DNA of 64,000 nt, taken from XYD12-FULL-36-8 sp964391015 (GTDB lineage: Bacteria > Bacteroidota > Ignavibacteria > Ignavibacteriales > Ignavibacteriaceae). The notes under the pieces are model-generated. The model ran no database searches, was not told the DNA's origin, and worked only from the letters and a program-made list of their open reading frames with translations. The stretch covers positions 51,839-115,838 of the forward strand of contig CAYMKU010000006.1 of assembly GCA_964391015.1 (NCBI GenBank), read 5' to 3'. Within the stretch, counting starts at the first letter, position 1. Each line of letters begins with the position of its first letter. Of this stretch, positions 61,319 through 64,000 are shown in pieces. A program made the translations under genes and the position numbers.

Positions 61319-62812
61319 ATGCCACCAAGAAGATATAAAATTTTATTTGTTACATCTGAAGTTATGCCCTTTGTTAAAACTGGGGGTTTAGCAGATGTGT
61401 CTTCAGCATTACCTCAATATTTATCGGATTTAGGTAATGAAGTTCGAATCGTTGTGCCGAAGTATGGTGCAATTGACCAACGTAAATTCAAAATTCATGA
61501 AGTTGTAAGACTAAAAGATATTCAAATTAGAATTGGTGATAAAGACGTTGTGTTCTCATTAAAATCATGTTTCTTACCTGGACCTAAAGTCAGAGTTCAA
61601 ATATATTTTTTAGAGAATCATGAATATTTTGGCAGCAGAAATAGTCTTTATATTGATCCTAAGACAGAGAAAGACTATCATGACAACGACGAAAGGTTTA
61701 TTTTGCTTGCACGATCCGTTCCCGAATTGATTACAAGATTAGGATGGATTCCAGACATAATTCATTGTAATGATTGGCAGTGCGGTTTGATTCCAGCGTA
61801 TCTCAAAACTCTTTACAAAAACAATGAAAACTTTGACAAGTTTAAGACTCTTTTCACCATCCATAACATTCAATATCAAGGTGAATTTCCTAAAGCGATT
61901 TTCAAAAAAACTGGTTTACCGGAAGAATTAAATTCCGAGCGCGGTATTGAAATGAATGGGAAAATAAATTTCATGAAAAGCGGATTGAAGTTTGCGGATG
62001 TAATCAATACGGTTAGTGAAACTTACGCCAAAGAAATTTGCACTGATGAGGAACTTGGTTCCGGTTTGAAGCAAGTTCTTGCTAAAAGAAAAAATGATTT
62101 ATTCGGAATTGTAAATGGAATTGATGCAAATGTTTGGCATCCTGAAAAAGATAATCATATCGTTAAAAAGTATTCGGTAAAGGATATTGAATATAAAGCG
62201 GAAAATAAAGTTGAGCTTGCAAATAAATTTGGATTTGATCATAATCTCCAAATACCGATTGTTGGAATTATTTCCCGTCTCTACAATTCAAAGGGAATGG
62301 ATCTCATTACAGATGCTTTTAAAGAAATAATGAAACTTAATCTTCAACTTATTCTTCTTGGAACGGGTGATAAGAAATATCATAACTTTTTTGAGAAGAT
62401 GAGTGAAAAGTACTCGAATAAATTTGCAAGTTATTTGGGATTTAATGATGAACTTGCACATCTTATTGAGGCAGGGGCGGATATTTTTCTTATGCCATCT
62501 TTAGTTGAACCATGCGGGTTGAATCAGATGTACAGTCTTGCATATGGTACAGTTCCAATTGTTCGAGAGACTGGCGGACTTGCTGATACGGTTATTCGTT
62601 ATGATGATAAGACTGAAGAAGGGAACGGTTTTGTATTTAAAAAATATGATGCCCAAACGATGCTTAAGGAATTAAAACATGCTTTGAAATTATTTGAAGA
62701 TAAGAAGAAGTGGGTTAAAATCATGCGGAATGGAATGAAGATGGATTTTAGCTGGAATGCATCTGCAAAAAAATATGTGGAACTTTACAAAACCATTCTA
62801 GATAACGATTGA
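61319..62812 (+). CDS. glgA: Glycogen synthase (ADP-glucose)
   Basis: A 497-residue GT5 glycosyltransferase that extends alpha-1,4-glucan. The KTGGLADVSSALP motif (about residues 19-31) binds ADP-glucose; NDWQCGLIPAYLKTL near 150 and FTIHNIQYQGEFP near 180 are family blocks; the C-terminal EPCGLNQMYSLAYGTVPIVRETGGL (ends EPCGLNQMY and RETGGLADTV, about 399-425) holds the catalytic glutamate. Upstream 190 bp is AT-rich; no confident promoter. Overlaps the next gene (TGATG). Confidence 0.96.
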   Translation: MPPRRYKILFVTSEVMPFVKTGGLADVSSALPQYLSDLGNEVRIVVPKYGAIDQRKFKIHEVVRLKDIQIRIGDKDVVFSLKSCFLPGPKVRVQIYFLENHEYFGSRNSLYIDPKTEKDYHDNDERFILLARSVPELITRLGWIPDIIHCNDWQCGLIPAYLKTLYKNNENFDKFKTLFTIHNIQYQGEFPKAIFKKTGLPEELNSERGIEMNGKINFMKSGLKFADVINTVSETYAKEICTDEELGSGLKQVLAKRKNDLFGIVNGIDANVWHPEKDNHIVKKYSVKDIEYKAENKVELANKFGFDHNLQIPIVGIISRLYNSKGMDLITDAFKEIMKLNLQLILLGTGDKKYHNFFEKMSEKYSNKFASYLGFNDELAHLIEAGADIFLMPSLVEPCGLNQMYSLAYGTVPIVRETGGLADTVIRYDDKTEEGNGFVFKKYDAQTMLKELKHALKLFEDKKKWVKIMRNGMKMDFSWNASAKKYVELYKTILDND

Positions 62813-63387
62813 TGTCCAACTATGCAGTTTTTCTTGATAGGGATGGAACTATTAATGAGGATCCTGGTTATTTAGGTGAACCTTCTGATGTAAAGCTCTT
62901 TCCCGGTGCAGCAAATGCTTTAGCAAACTTAAAAACAAAATTAACCTGCAAGCTGATTGTTATATCTAATCAATCTGGAATAGCTCGTGGATTGATAACT
63001 AAACAAATGGTGGAATCCGTAAACAAAAAAATAAACGAATTGCTTAATGCTGAACAGACATCCATTGATGCATTTTATTATTGTCCGTATCATCCTGATT
63101 ACAGCACTGATGAAGAATGTGAATGCCGCAAACCGTCTCCTAAGCTTATTTTTGATGCAGCAGCAGATTTTCAATTGGATTTAACCAAGTCATATTTTAT
63201 TGGAGATGCTTCATCTGATATTCTTTGCGGATATAATGCCGGTTTAAAAACTGTATTGGTGAAAACCGGATATGGAATGGATAGTATTTCTATATTGCAA
63301 AAGCAAAATAAAATTCCCACTTTTGTTGCCGATAATTTAGAACAAGCTTGCAGTTTCATAATTAATGATTTTTTCGGAGAAAACTAA
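62812..63387 (+). CDS. gmhB: HAD phosphatase, D-glycero-manno-heptose 1,7-bisphosphatase (GmhB) type
   Basis: A 191-residue HAD-family histidinol-phosphatase-type enzyme. FLDRDGTINED (residues 7-17) provides the two catalytic aspartates, VISNQSGIARG (about 50-60) is motif II, and the zinc-binding C-x-Y-H-P...C-E-C-R-K-P block (about 93-108) is typical of GmhB/HisB-N. It removes a phosphate from heptose bisphosphate in lipopolysaccharide heptose synthesis or acts on histidinol phosphate; GmhB is preferred because no his genes are near. ATG at 62812, in the glgA stop. Confidence 0.88.
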   Translation: MSNYAVFLDRDGTINEDPGYLGEPSDVKLFPGAANALANLKTKLTCKLIVISNQSGIARGLITKQMVESVNKKINELLNAEQTSIDAFYYCPYHPDYSTDEECECRKPSPKLIFDAAADFQLDLTKSYFIGDASSDILCGYNAGLKTVLVKTGYGMDSISILQKQNKIPTFVADNLEQACSFIINDFFGEN

Positions 63388-63388
63388 T

Positions 63389-64000
63389 TTGTCAATTCGC
63401 ACCGTCTCATTCACTTTACTTATTTTAATTTCCTTATTCCATCTTTCATGCAGTGAGTCACCTTCATCGCTTGGTAAAGGATTGGTCGATCCAATTGAAA
63501 TTTTAGTGTTGGATTCGGCTAAAGATTCTTTATATCAATCTTCAAATGTATATAAACAAGTTATTCCTTTGAGTAATGCAGATCGACTGCTACTAGGTAA
63601 AAAAAATAATATCAAAGCCGCAGTATTAATTAAGTTTTTAATAAACTTTGCTGATTCCATTAAAACACAATTAGATAACAACGAACTGATAGTTTCTTCT
63701 GCTTACGTTGAGTTTACCAAAGATTACACTTTTGGTGATTCAATAGCACCCCTTGATTATTCTGTTTATAAAATTAGCAGTAATTGGTCAACAGGATTTA
63801 CATCCGATAGTTTGTCTCTTTTAACTTATGATGCTAATGATATCAGTTTTAATAAAAGTTTTTCAGATTCAGTTAACAGCTTTCATCTTAATAATGATAT
63901 TGCTTTCAGTTGGTTAAAGGCATTTGCTGATTCGGATTTTACTAGCAATAAAGGATTGTATATTGAACCTTCTAATAACTCAGAAAAAATAATTGGTTTT
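63389..64000 (+). CDS. Lipoprotein, N-terminal part (runs off right edge)
   Basis: The frame is open from the TTG at 63389 to the window end (204 codons). GGAGA lies 8 bases upstream inside the gmhB tail. The first 22 residues are a lipoprotein signal ending HLSCSE. The rest is acidic, Ser/Asp-rich and beta-prone (SSAYVEFTKDYTFGDSIAPLDYSVYKIS shown here by ends SSAYVEF and YSVYKIS), perhaps an extracellular carbohydrate-binding-like domain. I recognise no family; the C-terminus lies outside the window. Probably co-transcribed with glgA and gmhB. Confidence 0.8.
   Translation, partial: MSIRTVSFTLLILISLFHLSCSESPSSLGKGLVDPIEILVLDSAKDSLYQSSNVYKQVIPLSNADRLLLGKKNNIKAAVLIKFLINFADSIKTQLDNNELIVSSAYVEFTKDYTFGDSIAPLDYSVYKISSNWSTGFTSDSLSLLTYDANDISFNKSFSDSVNSFHLNNDIAFSWLKAFADSDFTSNKGLYIEPSNNSEKIIGF

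Overview
The window looks like chromosome from a low-GC member of the Ignavibacteria/Chlorobi side of the Bacteroidota. The evidence is: two secreted proteins ending in the Por/T9SS type A sorting domain with the NYPNPFNPST motif, a third large beta-helix protein of the same style, many Shine-Dalgarno-led TTG starts, the split methylmalonyl-CoA mutase large subunit, a PG0541-type PII-like protein beside an RND pump, and a thrS-infC-rpmI-rplT-pheST block. No phage, transposase or CRISPR genes are visible. This assignment is inference from gene style, not from a marker-gene tree.

Layout. 1-9.7 kb (minus strand) is a surface/secretome block: the N-terminal ~1,983 residues of a giant beta-helix protein that runs off the left edge, an FG-GAP repeat protein and a second T9SS-exported protein. 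9.9-19 kb carries an MFS exporter, a small exported Fn3-like protein, Maf, an LPG-synthase-like membrane protein, NADP isocitrate dehydrogenase, a YtxH/DUF948-like envelope pair, an EF-G paralogue, a HIT protein and a repeat lipoprotein. 19-26 kb has an exported oligoendopeptidase F, a CAU tRNA, a WG-repeat lipoprotein in a gene-poor AT-rich stretch, a tiny HTH protein, DedA and a sodium:alanine symporter. 26-34.3 kb is NfnAB (ferredoxin:NADP transhydrogenase) followed by a complete tripartite RND efflux operon with its PII-like partner. 34.5-39 kb has two lipoproteins and a CoA-transferase/methylmalonyl-CoA mutase operon. 39.2-54.3 kb is core translation and cell-cycle machinery: tRNA-Leu, tRNA-Val, thrS, infC, rpmI, rplT, pheS, pheT, a ZapB-like coiled coil, zapA, a 6S RNA, rny, coaE, proline dehydrogenase, tsaD, an AroQ chorismate mutase, mltG and an Ig-like lipoprotein. 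54.3-55.3 kb is a gene-free repeat island. 55.4-57.1 kb is a two-gene type II restriction-modification system. 57.1-64 kb holds a CsgG/FlgT-like exported protein, NamZ, HutI, a SPOR lipoprotein, glgA, a GmhB-type phosphatase and the start of another lipoprotein.

Points beyond ordinary annotation. (1) infC has no ATG/GTG/TTG at its N-terminus; the only well-placed start is ATC at 41409. (2) Four sigma-54-like -24/-12 sites (25938, 34510, 35725, 38970) sit in the correct orientation upstream of genes, and two of them are the same 15-mer. (3) A 6S RNA is predicted between zapA and rny from a long closing stem and synteny. (4) Three kinds of REP-like palindrome pairs occur in intergenic DNA; one palindrome carries a second palindrome nested in its loop. 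(5) Twelve consecutive 21-bp repeats without indels (54575-54826) lie near the restriction-modification genes. (6) A previously easy-to-miss 114-aa gene matches AroQ chorismate mutase at nearly every catalytic position.
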